Notes: generated by a model from the sequence alone, not told the origin. Positions 8,708 through 17,999 are shown, counted from the stretch's first letter. The stretch is DNA of 64,000 bases from Muricoccus roseus (GCF_900141905.1 NZ_FQZF01000011.1:101668-165667), one strand, 5' to 3'. A program made the numbers and translations.

Positions 8708-9079
8708 ATGAAGACCTATCTCTGGATCGCGCTCGGCGGCGCACTGGGCAGCGTCGCGCGGGCCTGGGGCTCCGTCCTGGCGATCCGCCTCGCCGGGATC
8801 GGCTTTCCCTGGGGCACCATCGCCATCAACGTGCTCGGCTCCTTCGTCATCGGTGCCTTCGCGGCGTTCAGCGCGCGCCACGGCGCCCATGCAGATCTGC
8901 GCGCCTTCGTCATGGTCGGGATCTGCGGCGGCTTCACCACCTTTTCCTCCTTCAGCCTGCAGACGCTGGAGCTGCTGCAGGCCGGGCGGACCGTCGCGGC
9001 GCTGGGGAATATCGGCCTTTCGGTGATCCTCTGCCTCGGCGCCGTCGCGGCGGGGCATGCGGTGGCGAGCGGGCCGTAA
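8708..9079 (+). CDS. crcB: Fluoride ion channel CrcB/FluC
   Basis: A 123-residue, four-helix inner-membrane protein that exports fluoride as a dual-topology dimer. The family motifs are all visible: GGALGSVARAW in helix 1, WGTIAINVLGSFVIGAF in helix 2 with the pore-lining asparagine, and GICGGFTTFSSFSLQ with the phenylalanine box in helix 3. Length matches the family. It stands alone between the hydroxylase operon and a convergent aminotransferase gene. Its upstream region shows no recognisable fluoride riboswitch. Confidence 0.95.
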   Translation: MKTYLWIALGGALGSVARAWGSVLAIRLAGIGFPWGTIAINVLGSFVIGAFAAFSARHGAHADLRAFVMVGICGGFTTFSSFSLQTLELLQAGRTVAALGNIGLSVILCLGAVAAGHAVASGP

Positions 9080-9086
9080 GCCGCGC

Positions 9087-10445
9087 TCAGGCCTCGCGCA
9101 GCACCGCGTCCAGCGTTTCCAGGAACAGCTCCGCCTGCTCACACGAAAGGCAGAGCGGCGGGCGGATCTTCAGGATGTTGGCGCCGGGGCCTGATGCGCT
9201 GATCAGCACACGGCGGTTGCGGAGGGCGTTGACCACCCGCGCCGTCTCGGCGGTGGCCGGCTCCTTCGTCGCCCGGTCGCTCACCAGCTCGCAGCCGATG
9301 GAAAGCCCCGCGCCGCGCACGTCGCCGATGATCGGGTGCCGCTCCGCCAGCGCGCGCAGCCCGGCGGCGAGATGCGCGCCGATCGCCGCCGCATTCTCCG
9401 CCAGCCCTTCCTCCCTCAGCACCTCCAGCACCGCCAGCCCCGCCGCCGCCGAGACCGGGTTGCCGCCGAAGGTGTTGAAATAGCGCACCGTGCCCCCGAA
9501 GCGCTCCAGCAGCTCCGGCCGGATCGCGAGACCGGCCACCGGGTGCCCGTTCCCCATGGGCTTGCCCATGGTCACGATGTCCGGCTCCACCCCATGGCGC
9601 TGGAAGCCCCACATCGCGCCGGTGCGCCCGAAGCCCGGCTGCACCTCATCCGCGATGAACAGCGCCCCCGCCGCGCGCGCCGCCTCCGCCGCCCCGGCGA
9701 GGAAACCGGCCGGGTCGGGAAACACGCCGTCCGAGGTGAACATGGTGTCGACCAGCAGCGCGCAGGGGCGGATGCCGTGGCGCGCGAGGCCGGCGAAGGC
9801 CGCCGCGATGTCGGCCGCGAAGCGCGCCGGCATCCCCGCCCCGCCCCGATAGGCATCGGGCGGCGCGACCGTCGCCACATGCCGCCCCAGCGGCACGCCC
9901 TCGCCCAGGGAAGGCGACAGCTCGGCCAGCGAGGCCGTCACGCCATGATAGGCCAGCGAGGTGACGACGATGCCCTCCCCGCCCGTATGCGCGCGCGCGA
10001 TGCGGAGCGCGAGGTCGTTCGCCTCCGACCCCGTGCAGGTGAACATCACATGGCCGAGCGAGGCCGGAAACGTCGCCAGCAGCGCCTCGGCATAGTCCAG
10101 CACCGTCTCGTGCAGGTAGCGCGTATGGGTGTTCAGCAGCGAAGCCTGCCGCGCGATCGCCTCCACCACCCGCGGATGCGCATGGCCCATGGAGGCGACG
10201 TTGTTGTAGCAGTCGAGGTAGCGGTTGCCCTCGGCATCGAAGAGCCAGGCGCCCTCCCCGCGCACGGCATGCACGGGGTGCTCGTAGAACAGCCGGTAGG
10301 CCGGGCCGAGCAGCCGCTGCCGCCGCTCCACCATCGCCCTTTCCCGCGCGCTCAGCCCCGTGGCGCGGCTGGGATCGAAGGCGTTGATCATCGCCATGCC
10401 CCGCGGTGCTTCCTGGGGCGGGTTCGCGTCGGGCATGGCCGTCAT
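9087..10445 (-). CDS. Class-III pyridoxal-phosphate aminotransferase (possible phospho-lyase type)
   Basis: A 452-residue fold-type-I PLP enzyme. The cofactor site shows FTCTGSEANDLALRIA, the PLP-stacking region SLAYHG, the aspartate in IADEVQPGFGRTG, and the Schiff-base lysine in TMGKPMGNGHPV. The ATG overlaps the TGA of the upstream kinase-like gene (ATGA). In animals and some bacteria a kinase of the AGPHD1 family is paired with a class-III enzyme that acts as a phospho-lyase on the phosphorylated amine; the pairing here suggests the same, but this is inference. The open frame runs much further upstream, but that extension is the wrong frame of the kinase gene. Confidence 0.9.
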   Translation of the reverse strand: MTAMPDANPPQEAPRGMAMINAFDPSRATGLSARERAMVERRQRLLGPAYRLFYEHPVHAVRGEGAWLFDAEGNRYLDCYNNVASMGHAHPRVVEAIARQASLLNTHTRYLHETVLDYAEALLATFPASLGHVMFTCTGSEANDLALRIARAHTGGEGIVVTSLAYHGVTASLAELSPSLGEGVPLGRHVATVAPPDAYRGGAGMPARFAADIAAAFAGLARHGIRPCALLVDTMFTSDGVFPDPAGFLAGAAEAARAAGALFIADEVQPGFGRTGAMWGFQRHGVEPDIVTMGKPMGNGHPVAGLAIRPELLERFGGTVRYFNTFGGNPVSAAAGLAVLEVLREEGLAENAAAIGAHLAAGLRALAERHPIIGDVRGAGLSIGCELVSDRATKEPATAETARVVNALRNRRVLISASGPGANILKIRPPLCLSCEQAELFLETLDAVLREA

Positions 10446-11554
10446 CCTTCGATCGTGGCGGGGGCGAGCCGCGCGAGGCGCTCCAGCCCGTCGCGGGCCC
10501 GGGGCATGTTGCGCAGGATATAGACCGCGTTCTCCGGCTGCCGCCGCGCCCGCCAATGGGTGATCAGCACCGTCATCGCCATGCGCGTCGCGATCAGCGC
10601 CGGCAGCAGCGCCGCCTGCGGCTCCGGCAGGGGCAGCACCGAGCGGTAGCCCGCCAGGAAGGCCGCCGGGCCGGAGAGCGGGTTCTCCCCCGGCCCCAGC
10701 AGATAGGCGCAGGCCGTCGCCACCTCCTGCAGCCGGGAGGCGCGGACCATGTCCCCGAAATCGATGATCCCCGCCAGCCGCGCGGGCCTCTCCGCATCCA
10801 CCAGCACGTTGTGCGGGTTCAGGTCGTTGTGGATTACCTGCATCGGAAGCGCGGCCAGCGGCCCCGCCGCCTCCCGCTCGAACCGGTCCAGCGCCGCCGC
10901 AGCCAGGGCGCGCAGCCCGGCATCCTCCACATCCCCCAGGAAGGCCCGCAGCGCCGGCGCCTCCCGGATGTCCCAGAGCAGGCGCCGCCTGTCCGCCGGG
11001 TGTGCGAAGCCCTCCAGCGCCCCGTCCAGCCGCGCCGTCAGCACGCCCAGCTCGCGCGCGGAGGCCAGTGCCTCCGTCATCACCCGCCCGGGCAGGAAGG
11101 TCAGCACGCGCAACAGGCAGAGCCGCCCATCCTGCGCGGCGAGCGGGGTGCCGGTCCCGCCATCCCGCGTGCGGATCATGCGCGGAACCGGCAGGTCCGG
11201 TCCCGTGGCCTCCAGATGCAGCAGCGCCGCGGTCTGGAACTCCGTGATCGCCGGATCCTCGTCCGGATGCGCGACCTTCACCAGCAGCGGCGCGGCACCG
11301 GGCCGGTCCAGCCGGAAGTTCCGGTCCCGCTCCCCGCCCAGGGAATGCAGCGCCCCCTCCAGCCCCCAATGCGCGGCGAGCGCCTGGCCCAGCGCGCCGG
11401 GGTCGATCACGGGCGGCGCGGCGAGGATCAGCGGATCGAGCAGCGGGTCGGTGCGCGTCGGCACGATGGGAACGACTCCCGGGCCAGGAAGGATGCCCAG
11501 CCGGTCTAGCCCATGCCGCCCGCCCGGGCCATTGCCGGCCCCATCGCACCGCAT
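10442..11554 (-). CDS. APH-family kinase, hydroxylysine-kinase-like
   Basis: A 370-residue protein-kinase-like small-molecule kinase of the aminoglycoside phosphotransferase family. The nucleotide-loop region GGERDRNFRL, the lysine in LLVKVAHPDED, the Brenner/catalytic motif MQVIHNDLNPHNVLVD and the metal-binding IIDFGDM are present. IDFGDM and partner gene resemble the AGPHD1 (hydroxylysine kinase) group more than antibiotic kinases. The first 35 residues are low in conservation, so the true start may be a later GTG or ATG. It is translationally coupled to the aminotransferase downstream. Confidence 0.82.
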   Translation of the reverse strand: MRCDGAGNGPGGRHGLDRLGILPGPGVVPIVPTRTDPLLDPLILAAPPVIDPGALGQALAAHWGLEGALHSLGGERDRNFRLDRPGAAPLLVKVAHPDEDPAITEFQTAALLHLEATGPDLPVPRMIRTRDGGTGTPLAAQDGRLCLLRVLTFLPGRVMTEALASARELGVLTARLDGALEGFAHPADRRRLLWDIREAPALRAFLGDVEDAGLRALAAAALDRFEREAAGPLAALPMQVIHNDLNPHNVLVDAERPARLAGIIDFGDMVRASRLQEVATACAYLLGPGENPLSGPAAFLAGYRSVLPLPEPQAALLPALIATRMAMTVLITHWRARRQPENAVYILRNMPRARDGLERLARLAPATIEG

Positions 11555-11686
11555 GAATGAAGGCCCGCTCCGCTACCTTCCGGCCGTAAAAGGCGCCCGC
11601 CCACCGGCCGCGCCGGTGAGATGCTGAAGGACGTGGCCTCTGCCATCAGCCAGGCGGCGGAGCTGGAAGCCGAATCGGGCCTGACC

Positions 11687-13315
11687 TCAAGCCGCCAGCG
11701 CCGCCACCCGCCGCTCGCCGCCCATCTCCAGCACCCGCCCGCACAGCGCCAGCGGCGCCGCGCGATGCGTCACGATCAGCGCGCCCTGCCCTGTCGCCGC
11801 CAGCCGCGCGCGCAGGCGCTCCAGCACGCGGATCTCGGTCGCGGCGTCCAGCCCTTCGGTCGGCTCGTCCAGCAGCAGCCAAGGTGCCGGGCGAAGCAGG
11901 GCGCGCGCCAGCACCAGCCGCCGCCGCTCCCCACCCGAGAGCCGCGCGCCGTTCTCGCCCAGCCAGGCATCCAGCCCGCCAGGCAGCGCCAGAACCCGCG
12001 CATCCAGCGCGGCGTCGCGCAGGGCGTCCCACAGTTCGGCCTCCGTGGCGTCCGGGCTCGCCAGCAGCAGGTTCTCCCGCACGGTGCCGGCCAGCAGGGC
12101 GGCGTCCTGCGCCGCATGGGCGAAGCAGCGGCGGGCGGCTTCCGGCGGCAGGGCCGCGATGTCGGCGCCGCCCAGGCTGATCCGGCCGGGCTCCACCGGG
12201 CGCAGGGCGAGAAGGGTTTCCAGCAAGGTGGTCTTGCCGCAGCCCGAGGGGCCGGTGATGGCGGCCACCATGCCGGGCCGCAGCAGGGCATCCGGCTCCG
12301 CCAGGCGGATCACCGGCGCATCGGCCAGGGCGGGGCGCGCGGGGCGGGGCGGCTCCGCCATGCCGAGTATCGCATCCAGCCGCGCCTCGGCCTCCCGCAG
12401 CGTGCCGCGGCGCTCCAGCCCGCGGGCGAAGCCGGCCACGCCATCCACCATCATCGCGGCGCCCAGCGCGGCCATGGCGGCGATCGGCAGGGATTGCTCC
12501 GCCGAAAGGGCCATGGCCCCCATGGCGGCCAGGCCCGTGGCCACGCCCTGGGCCAGCTCGAACCAGCCCGCGCCGCCCGTCACCCGGCGCTGCGCCTCGG
12601 CCAGCTCGGCACTGCGGGCACCGATCCGCTCCGCCGCCCAGCCCTCCAGCCCATAGGCGCGCAATTCGGAAGCGGCGCCGGCCAGGGTGGCGAAATCCTC
12701 CTTCAGCCGCCCGGCGGCGCGCTGCGCCTCCCGCCCCGGCGCCTGGAGCAGGGTGGCGAGCCGGTCCGCCACGAGGAGATAGGTCCCCGTCACGGCCAGC
12801 GCGGCCAGGGCGGGCATCGGCCCGGCGAGAAGCAGCAGCGCGGTGCCCGTGGCGATGGAGGCCATCATGCCCCAGGCCCCGGAAAGCCGCACGAAGCGCG
12901 CCTCCACCGCGTTCACGTCCTGCACCAGACGCGCCGAGGCCTCGCCGGTGGAGAGAGCCATGGCGGTCGCGGGAGGGGCGGCTGCCAGCCCGGCGAACAG
13001 GGCCGGGCGGATCCGGGCCAGGGCCCGCAGCGCGGCGTCATGGCCGGCCAGCCGCTCGGCATAGCGGCTGCCGGTCCGCAGGATGGTCAGCAGCCGGATT
13101 CCGGCGCTGGGCAGCATGTAGTTGAAGCCCTGGGCCGAGGCCGCGCCCGCGGCCCCCGCCAGCGCCGCCCCGGTGATGAACCAGCCGGAAAGGCCCAGCA
13201 GCGCCACGGAGGCGGCGGTGACCACCGCGGCAGCTATCCCGGCGATCAGCAGCCGACCGCGCTGGCGCGCCCGCTCGGCGGCGACGAGGTCCTTCAGGCG
13301 CCCCGGATTCGACAT
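11687..13315 (-). CDS. cydC: Thiol reductant ABC exporter subunit CydC
   Basis: A 542-residue half-transporter: six-helix ABC membrane domain (residues about 1-290) and a C-terminal nucleotide-binding domain. Walker A is GPSGCGKTTLLE, the signature LSGGERRRLVLARALL and Walker B WLLLDEPTEGLD. With CydD it exports glutathione/cysteine to the periplasm, which is needed for assembly of cytochrome bd. It starts 2 bp after the cydD stop and the pair diverges from the cydABX oxidase operon, which fixes the assignment. Confidence 0.93.
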   Translation of the reverse strand: MSNPGRLKDLVAAERARQRGRLLIAGIAAAVVTAASVALLGLSGWFITGAALAGAAGAASAQGFNYMLPSAGIRLLTILRTGSRYAERLAGHDAALRALARIRPALFAGLAAAPPATAMALSTGEASARLVQDVNAVEARFVRLSGAWGMMASIATGTALLLLAGPMPALAALAVTGTYLLVADRLATLLQAPGREAQRAAGRLKEDFATLAGAASELRAYGLEGWAAERIGARSAELAEAQRRVTGGAGWFELAQGVATGLAAMGAMALSAEQSLPIAAMAALGAAMMVDGVAGFARGLERRGTLREAEARLDAILGMAEPPRPARPALADAPVIRLAEPDALLRPGMVAAITGPSGCGKTTLLETLLALRPVEPGRISLGGADIAALPPEAARRCFAHAAQDAALLAGTVRENLLLASPDATEAELWDALRDAALDARVLALPGGLDAWLGENGARLSGGERRRLVLARALLRPAPWLLLDEPTEGLDAATEIRVLERLRARLAATGQGALIVTHRAAPLALCGRVLEMGGERRVAALAA

Positions 13316-13317
13316 GG

Positions 13318-14979
13318 TCAGGCGAGCCTCACGATCCGGTCGGCCCTGGCGGCCAGGCGCGGGGAATGGGTGGCGATCAGGGTGGTGCGGCCACGCGCGC
13401 CGTCGAGGATGACCGGGATCATCGCGGCCTCTGCTTCCGCATCCAGATGCGCGGTGGGCTCGTCCAGCAGCAGGATGGGCGCATCCTTCAGCAGGGCGCG
13501 CGCCAGGGCGATGCGCCGGCGCTCGCCGCCGGAAAGCCCGCCGCCGCGCTCGTCCAGCACGGAATCCAGCCCCTCCGGCCGCTCCCGCAGCATCCGCCCC
13601 AGCCCCGCGCGCTCCGCGGCCTCCGCGATCTCATGCGCCGGCGCATCCTGGCGGGAGAGGGCGACATTGGCCGCGATGCTGCCGGGGACGATGAGCGGCG
13701 CCTGGCCCATCCAGGCGATGGAGGGCGCGAAGGACCCGGCCTCGGACAGGAGAAGCCCGTCCACCAGCACCTCGCCCCCTGTCAGTGGCGCGAGGCCGAG
13801 CAGGAGGTTCAGCAGCGTGGTCTTGCCCGAGCCGCTGGGGCCGAGCAGCGCCACCACCTCGCCCGGCCCGATCTCGAGCCCGAAGTTATCGACCGCCGCG
13901 CGGTCCTCGCCGGGATAGCGGATGGTCACGCCCCGGAAGCGGATGGCGGGCGCGCGGGGGATCGGCCTGGCCAGGGCGGCGGGGCTACGCGCCAGGGCCT
14001 CGAGCGCCTCCAGCCGGTCGGCGGCGGTCTCGGCCGCCTGCTTGTCGTGATAGGCGGCGGCGAGGCGCCGCATGGGCGCGTAGAATTCGGGTGCGAGGGC
14101 CAGCACGAAGAAGGCCGGGCCGAGGGTCAGGCTTTCCGGCACGGGGAAGGGCAGCAGCCCCAGCAGGTTGAAGCCCGCATAGACCGCGACCAGCGCGACG
14201 GAGAGAGCGGCGAAGAATTCCAGCGCGCCGGAGGAGAGAAAGGCGAGGCGCAGCACCCCCATGGTGCGCCCCCGCAGTTCCTCCGCCGCACCCGAGAGGC
14301 GCCGAGTCTCGGCGGCCTCGGCCTGGAAGGCCAGCACGGCCGGAAGGCTCCGCACCCGGTCCGCGAACAGGGCGGAGAGGCGCGAAAGGGCCTCGAATTG
14401 CCGCCGCGCCTGGTCCGCCGCGGCGCCGCCAGCAAGCGCCATGGCGAGGATGAAGGGAACCAGCGTCGCCGCCAGGATGCCCGCGCTGAGGGGGCTGGCG
14501 ACGGCCGTCGCGCCCAGGACGAGGAAGGGGACGAGGCCCGCCGCGCGGCGGGCCGGCAGGAACCGGGCGACATAGCCGTCCAGCGCCTCCACCTCATCCA
14601 CCGCCGAGGCCATGAGGCTGCCCACCGGCGGCCTTTCCCCGGCTGGGATGGCCAGGCTGGCCACGGTGATCCGGCGGCGCAGGGCGGTCTTCACCCGCCG
14701 CGCCGCCTCGGCCCCCGCCCGGGCGGAGAGCGTGGCGCAGGCCCCGCGACCGGCGGCCGAGACCACGCCCAACGCCAGCCAGGGCCAGGCGGCCGCCATC
14801 CCGCCCTCCAGCGCACCCAGCCCGCCCGCCAGGGCACCGGCGAAGCCGATGGCCGCAACCCCGTCCAGCAGCAGCAGCCCGGTGGCCAGGCCGTTCCAGC
14901 GGCCACCCGCCCTGGCGGCCTCCTTCAGCCAAGCCTGACGGCGGGCGTTGCGTTGCTTGTCCGGGGCGGGCTGCGACAT
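13318..14979 (-). CDS. cydD: Thiol reductant ABC exporter subunit CydD
   Basis: A 553-residue half-ABC transporter, partner of CydC. The membrane domain covers about residues 1-310; the ATPase shows Walker A GPSGSGKTTLLN, signature LSGGERRRIALARALL and Walker B ILLLDEPTAHLD. The start was set at MSQPAPDKQ, preceded by AGAGGGAAGG, not at an upstream in-frame ATG that would use up the divergent promoter region. The gene is immediately followed by cydC and diverges from cydA, 137 bp away. Confidence 0.93.
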   Translation of the reverse strand: MSQPAPDKQRNARRQAWLKEAARAGGRWNGLATGLLLLDGVAAIGFAGALAGGLGALEGGMAAAWPWLALGVVSAAGRGACATLSARAGAEAARRVKTALRRRITVASLAIPAGERPPVGSLMASAVDEVEALDGYVARFLPARRAAGLVPFLVLGATAVASPLSAGILAATLVPFILAMALAGGAAADQARRQFEALSRLSALFADRVRSLPAVLAFQAEAAETRRLSGAAEELRGRTMGVLRLAFLSSGALEFFAALSVALVAVYAGFNLLGLLPFPVPESLTLGPAFFVLALAPEFYAPMRRLAAAYHDKQAAETAADRLEALEALARSPAALARPIPRAPAIRFRGVTIRYPGEDRAAVDNFGLEIGPGEVVALLGPSGSGKTTLLNLLLGLAPLTGGEVLVDGLLLSEAGSFAPSIAWMGQAPLIVPGSIAANVALSRQDAPAHEIAEAAERAGLGRMLRERPEGLDSVLDERGGGLSGGERRRIALARALLKDAPILLLDEPTAHLDAEAEAAMIPVILDGARGRTTLIATHSPRLAARADRIVRLA

Positions 14980-15013
14980 GCCTTCCCTCTCGCCCATCAG
15001 GGGAGGCGCTACC

Positions 15014-15027
15014 TTGATCCATGTCAG
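15014..15027 (+). promoter_or_regulatory. Candidate FNR/FixK box in the cydD-cydA intergenic region
   Basis: The 14-mer TTGATCCATGTCAG matches the alphaproteobacterial anaerobox pattern TTGATC-N2-GTCAA at all but the last base and one spacer position. It lies 35 bp upstream of cydD and 90 bp upstream of cydA, in a region that must hold both promoters. An FnrN-type regulator is encoded just past cydX, which makes control of both cyd operons by it plausible. Confidence 0.5.
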
Positions 15028-15116
15028 GGCAGGCGAGGCGCCCCGGGCGCCTATTGCCGCCACCCGAGAGCGGACCGCCCGCATGCGCGCGGCCGCCAGT
15101 TGGGCGGAGCAAACCT

Positions 15117-16685
15117 ATGGATCCCGGCGTCGTAGACCTGTCGCGGCTGCAATTCGCGCTGACCGCGCTCTACCACTTCCTCTTCGTGCCGCTGACCCTC
15201 GGCCTCTCCTTCATGCTCGTCATCATGGAGAGCGTCTATGTCATGACCGGCCGCCCGATCTGGCGCACGGTCACGCAGTTCTGGGGCACCATCTTCGGCA
15301 TCAACTTCGTGCTCGGCGTCGCCACCGGGCTCACCATGGAATTCCAGTTCGGCACGAACTGGTCCTACTTCTCCCATTATGTGGGCGACATCTTCGGCGC
15401 GCCGCTGGCGATCGAGGGCCTGATGGCCTTCTTCCTGGAGGCGACCTTCGTCGGGCTGATGTTCTTCGGCTGGGAGCGGCTGTCGAAGCTCGGCCATCTC
15501 TTCGCGACCTTCATGGTGGCGCTGGGCACCAACTTCTCCGCGCTCTGGATCCTCATCGCCAATGGCTGGATGCAGAACCCGGTGGGCGCCGCCTTCAACC
15601 CGGAGACGATGCGCATGGAGGTGACGGACTTCGGCGCCGTGCTGTTCAACCCCATCGCGCAGGCGAAGTTCGTCCACACCGTCTCGGCCGGCTATGTCAT
15701 CGCCGCCGTGCTCGTGCTCGGCGTCTCGGCGCTCTACCTGCTGCGCGGGCACTGGGTCGGATTCGCGCGGCGCTCGATGACGGTGGCCGCCGCCTTTGGC
15801 CTGGCCTCCTCGCTCTCCGTCGTCGTGCTGGGTGACGAATCCGGCTACGCGCTGACCGACAACCAGCGCATGAAGCTGGCCGCCATCGAGGCCGCCTGGC
15901 ACACCGAACCCGCGCCGGCCGGGCTGACCCTCTTCGGCCTGCCCAACAGCACCACACGCCACACCGACTATGCCGTGAACATCCCCTGGGTGCTCGGCGT
16001 CATCGCGACCCGCAGCCTGGACAAGCAGGTGACGGGCATGAGCGAGCTGGTGCTGCTGGCGCAGGAGCGGATCGAATCCGGCCGCCTCGCCTTCGGCGCG
16101 GTGGAGGCTCTCAAGGCCAACCCGAGTGACGCCGCGGCGCGGGAGGTCTTCGCCCGCCATGGCCGCGACCTCGGCTACGGCCTCCTCCTCACCCGCTATG
16201 TCGCGGACCCGCGCGAGGCGACGGCGGAGCAGATCCGGCAGGCCGCCTGGGACACCGTGCCCAACGTGCCGCTGATGTTCTGGAGCTTCCGCATCATGGC
16301 CTTCATCGGCTTTGCCATGATCGCGCTCTTCGCCACCGCCTTTCTGCTCTGCAGCCTGCGGAAGTTCGACCAGCGCTGGTTCCTGCGCCTGGCCGTGCTC
16401 GCCATCCCGCTGCCCTGGATCGCGGCGGAGCTGGGCTGGGTGCTGGCCGAGCTGGGCCGACAGCCCTGGGCGATCGAGGGCGTGCTGCCGACCTTCCTCG
16501 GCGTCTCCTCCCTCAGCCGGGCGGAACTGTGGATGACGCTGGCCGGCTTCACCCTCGTCTATGGCGTGCTCGCCGTGATCGAGGTCGGGCTCATCATCCG
16601 CACGGTGAAGAAGGGACCCTTCGCCGGGCATGAGGACCCGAACCCCGCCCCCGGCTCGCTGCCCGCCACCCCCATGGTCGCCTGA
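15117..16685 (+). CDS. cydA: Cytochrome bd ubiquinol oxidase subunit I
   Basis: A 522-residue inner-membrane subunit that oxidises ubiquinol and carries haems b558, b595 and d. The N-terminus RLQFALTALYHFLFVPLTLG includes the conserved haem histidine H20; a second haem histidine is in AKFVHTVSAGY and the axial methionine region in SFRIMAFIGF. The quinol-site GRQPW motif (ELGRQPWAIEG) is intact. The length equals that of the E. coli long-Q-loop form. Start at MDPGVVDL, preceded by GGCGGAGC. First gene of cydABX. Confidence 0.95.
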   Translation: MDPGVVDLSRLQFALTALYHFLFVPLTLGLSFMLVIMESVYVMTGRPIWRTVTQFWGTIFGINFVLGVATGLTMEFQFGTNWSYFSHYVGDIFGAPLAIEGLMAFFLEATFVGLMFFGWERLSKLGHLFATFMVALGTNFSALWILIANGWMQNPVGAAFNPETMRMEVTDFGAVLFNPIAQAKFVHTVSAGYVIAAVLVLGVSALYLLRGHWVGFARRSMTVAAAFGLASSLSVVVLGDESGYALTDNQRMKLAAIEAAWHTEPAPAGLTLFGLPNSTTRHTDYAVNIPWVLGVIATRSLDKQVTGMSELVLLAQERIESGRLAFGAVEALKANPSDAAAREVFARHGRDLGYGLLLTRYVADPREATAEQIRQAAWDTVPNVPLMFWSFRIMAFIGFAMIALFATAFLLCSLRKFDQRWFLRLAVLAIPLPWIAAELGWVLAELGRQPWAIEGVLPTFLGVSSLSRAELWMTLAGFTLVYGVLAVIEVGLIIRTVKKGPFAGHEDPNPAPGSLPATPMVA

Positions 16686-16699
16686 AGGAGGGGACCGTC

Positions 16700-17848
16700 A
16701 TGGATCTCGCATTCGACTACGCCGCGCTGCGGCTGATCTGGTGGGGCCTGATGGGCGTCCTGCTCATCGGCTTCGCCCTCACCGATGGGTGGGACCTCGG
16801 CGCCGCCGCCCTGCTGCCCTTCGTCGCCAAGACCGATGTGGAGCGGCGGATGGTCATCAACGCCGTCGGCCAAACCTGGGAGGGCAACCAAGTGTGGTTC
16901 ATCCTGGGCGGCGGCGCCATCTTCGCCGCCTGGCCCTTCGTCTATGCCGTCAGCTTCTCCGGCTTCTATCTCGCCATGTTCGCGGTGCTGGCGGCGCTGA
17001 TCCTGCGGCCGGTGGGCTTCAAGTACCGCTCCAAGAGGCCCGACCCTGCCTGGCGCGCACGCTGGGACTGGGCGCTCTTCATCGGCGGCTTCGTCCCCAG
17101 CCTCGTCTTCGGCGTCGCCGTGGGCAACGTGCTGCAAGGCGTGCCCTTCCGGCTGGATGGCAACCTGCGCGCCTTCTACGAGGGCAGCTTCTTCGGCCTG
17201 TTCACGCCCTTCACCCTGCTCTGCGGCTTGCTCTCGGTGGCGATGATCGTGCTGCATGGCGCGGCCTATCTCTCCATCCGGATCGAGCGCGGGCCGGTGC
17301 ATGACCGGGCCCGGCGGTTCGGGACGGTGGCGGCCCTGCTCTCGCTGGCCCTCTTCGCCGCGGGCTGGGCCTTCGTGGCCTGGGGCGATCTCGGCTTCCG
17401 CATCACCAGCGCGGTGGACCCGGTGGGCCCCTCCAACCCCCTCCGCACCACCTCGGTGCGGGAGACCGGCGCCTGGCTGGCCAACTACGCCGCCCATCCC
17501 TGGATGATGATCGCCCCCGCCCTGGGCTTCCTCGGCGCCGCGCTCGCGCTGCTCGGCATCCGGGCGAAGTGGGAGGTGCCGGCCTTCGCGGGCTCCTCGC
17601 TTTCCGCGCTCGGGATCATCGCCACGGTCGGGCTGAGCATGTTCCCCTACATCCTGCCCAGCTCGATTGACCCCACCTCCAGCCTCACCGTCTGGAACGC
17701 CTCCTCCTCGCAGAGGACGCTGTTCATCATGGTGGTGGTCACCGTGATCTTCCTCCCCCTCGTCCTCGCCTACACCGCCTGGGTCTTCCGGGTGCTGTGG
17801 GGCCGGGTGACGACGGAGGAGGTCGGCCGCAACCCCCACTTCTACTGA
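16700..17848 (+). CDS. cydB: Cytochrome bd ubiquinol oxidase subunit II
   Basis: A 382-residue, eight-to-nine-helix membrane partner of CydA. The conserved N-terminal segment LIGFALTDGWDLGAAALLPF and the following VGQTWEGNQVWFILGGGA are diagnostic of CydB. It begins 14 bp after cydA with an AAGGAGG ribosome site, and cydX follows 13 bp after its stop. Confidence 0.95.
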   Translation: MDLAFDYAALRLIWWGLMGVLLIGFALTDGWDLGAAALLPFVAKTDVERRMVINAVGQTWEGNQVWFILGGGAIFAAWPFVYAVSFSGFYLAMFAVLAALILRPVGFKYRSKRPDPAWRARWDWALFIGGFVPSLVFGVAVGNVLQGVPFRLDGNLRAFYEGSFFGLFTPFTLLCGLLSVAMIVLHGAAYLSIRIERGPVHDRARRFGTVAALLSLALFAAGWAFVAWGDLGFRITSAVDPVGPSNPLRTTSVRETGAWLANYAAHPWMMIAPALGFLGAALALLGIRAKWEVPAFAGSSLSALGIIATVGLSMFPYILPSSIDPTSSLTVWNASSSQRTLFIMVVVTVIFLPLVLAYTAWVFRVLWGRVTTEEVGRNPHFY

Positions 17849-17861
17849 GAGGGAACCCGCC

Positions 17862-17978
17862 ATGTGGTACTTCGCCTGGGTCCTCGGCCTCGGCCTCGCC
17901 GTCACCTTCGGCGTGCTGAACGGCATCTGGCACGAATTCCACCTGCCGCTGGACGACCGGGACCACCCCGCGGCCTGA
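17862..17978 (+). CDS. cydX: Cytochrome bd oxidase small subunit CydX
   Basis: A 38-residue single-helix peptide starting MWYFAWVLGLGLAVTFGVLN and ending in a short acidic tail. This N-terminus is the CydX/CbdX signature; the peptide stabilises the haem site of the bd oxidase. It is too short for ordinary gene callers. A GAGGGA ribosome site precedes it, it follows cydB by 13 bp, and a strong terminator closes the operon 21 bp after its stop. Confidence 0.92.
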   Translation: MWYFAWVLGLGLAVTFGVLNGIWHEFHLPLDDRDHPAA

Positions 17979-17999
17979 GCCGCGCCGGGAAGGCATGAG

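Noticed and set aside
10446..11549. A long N-terminal extension of the class-III aminotransferase (about 820 residues in total)
   Set aside because: This part is the out-of-frame shadow of the kinase gene; the composition is Arg/Gly/Pro-rich and the ATGA overlap marks the true start.
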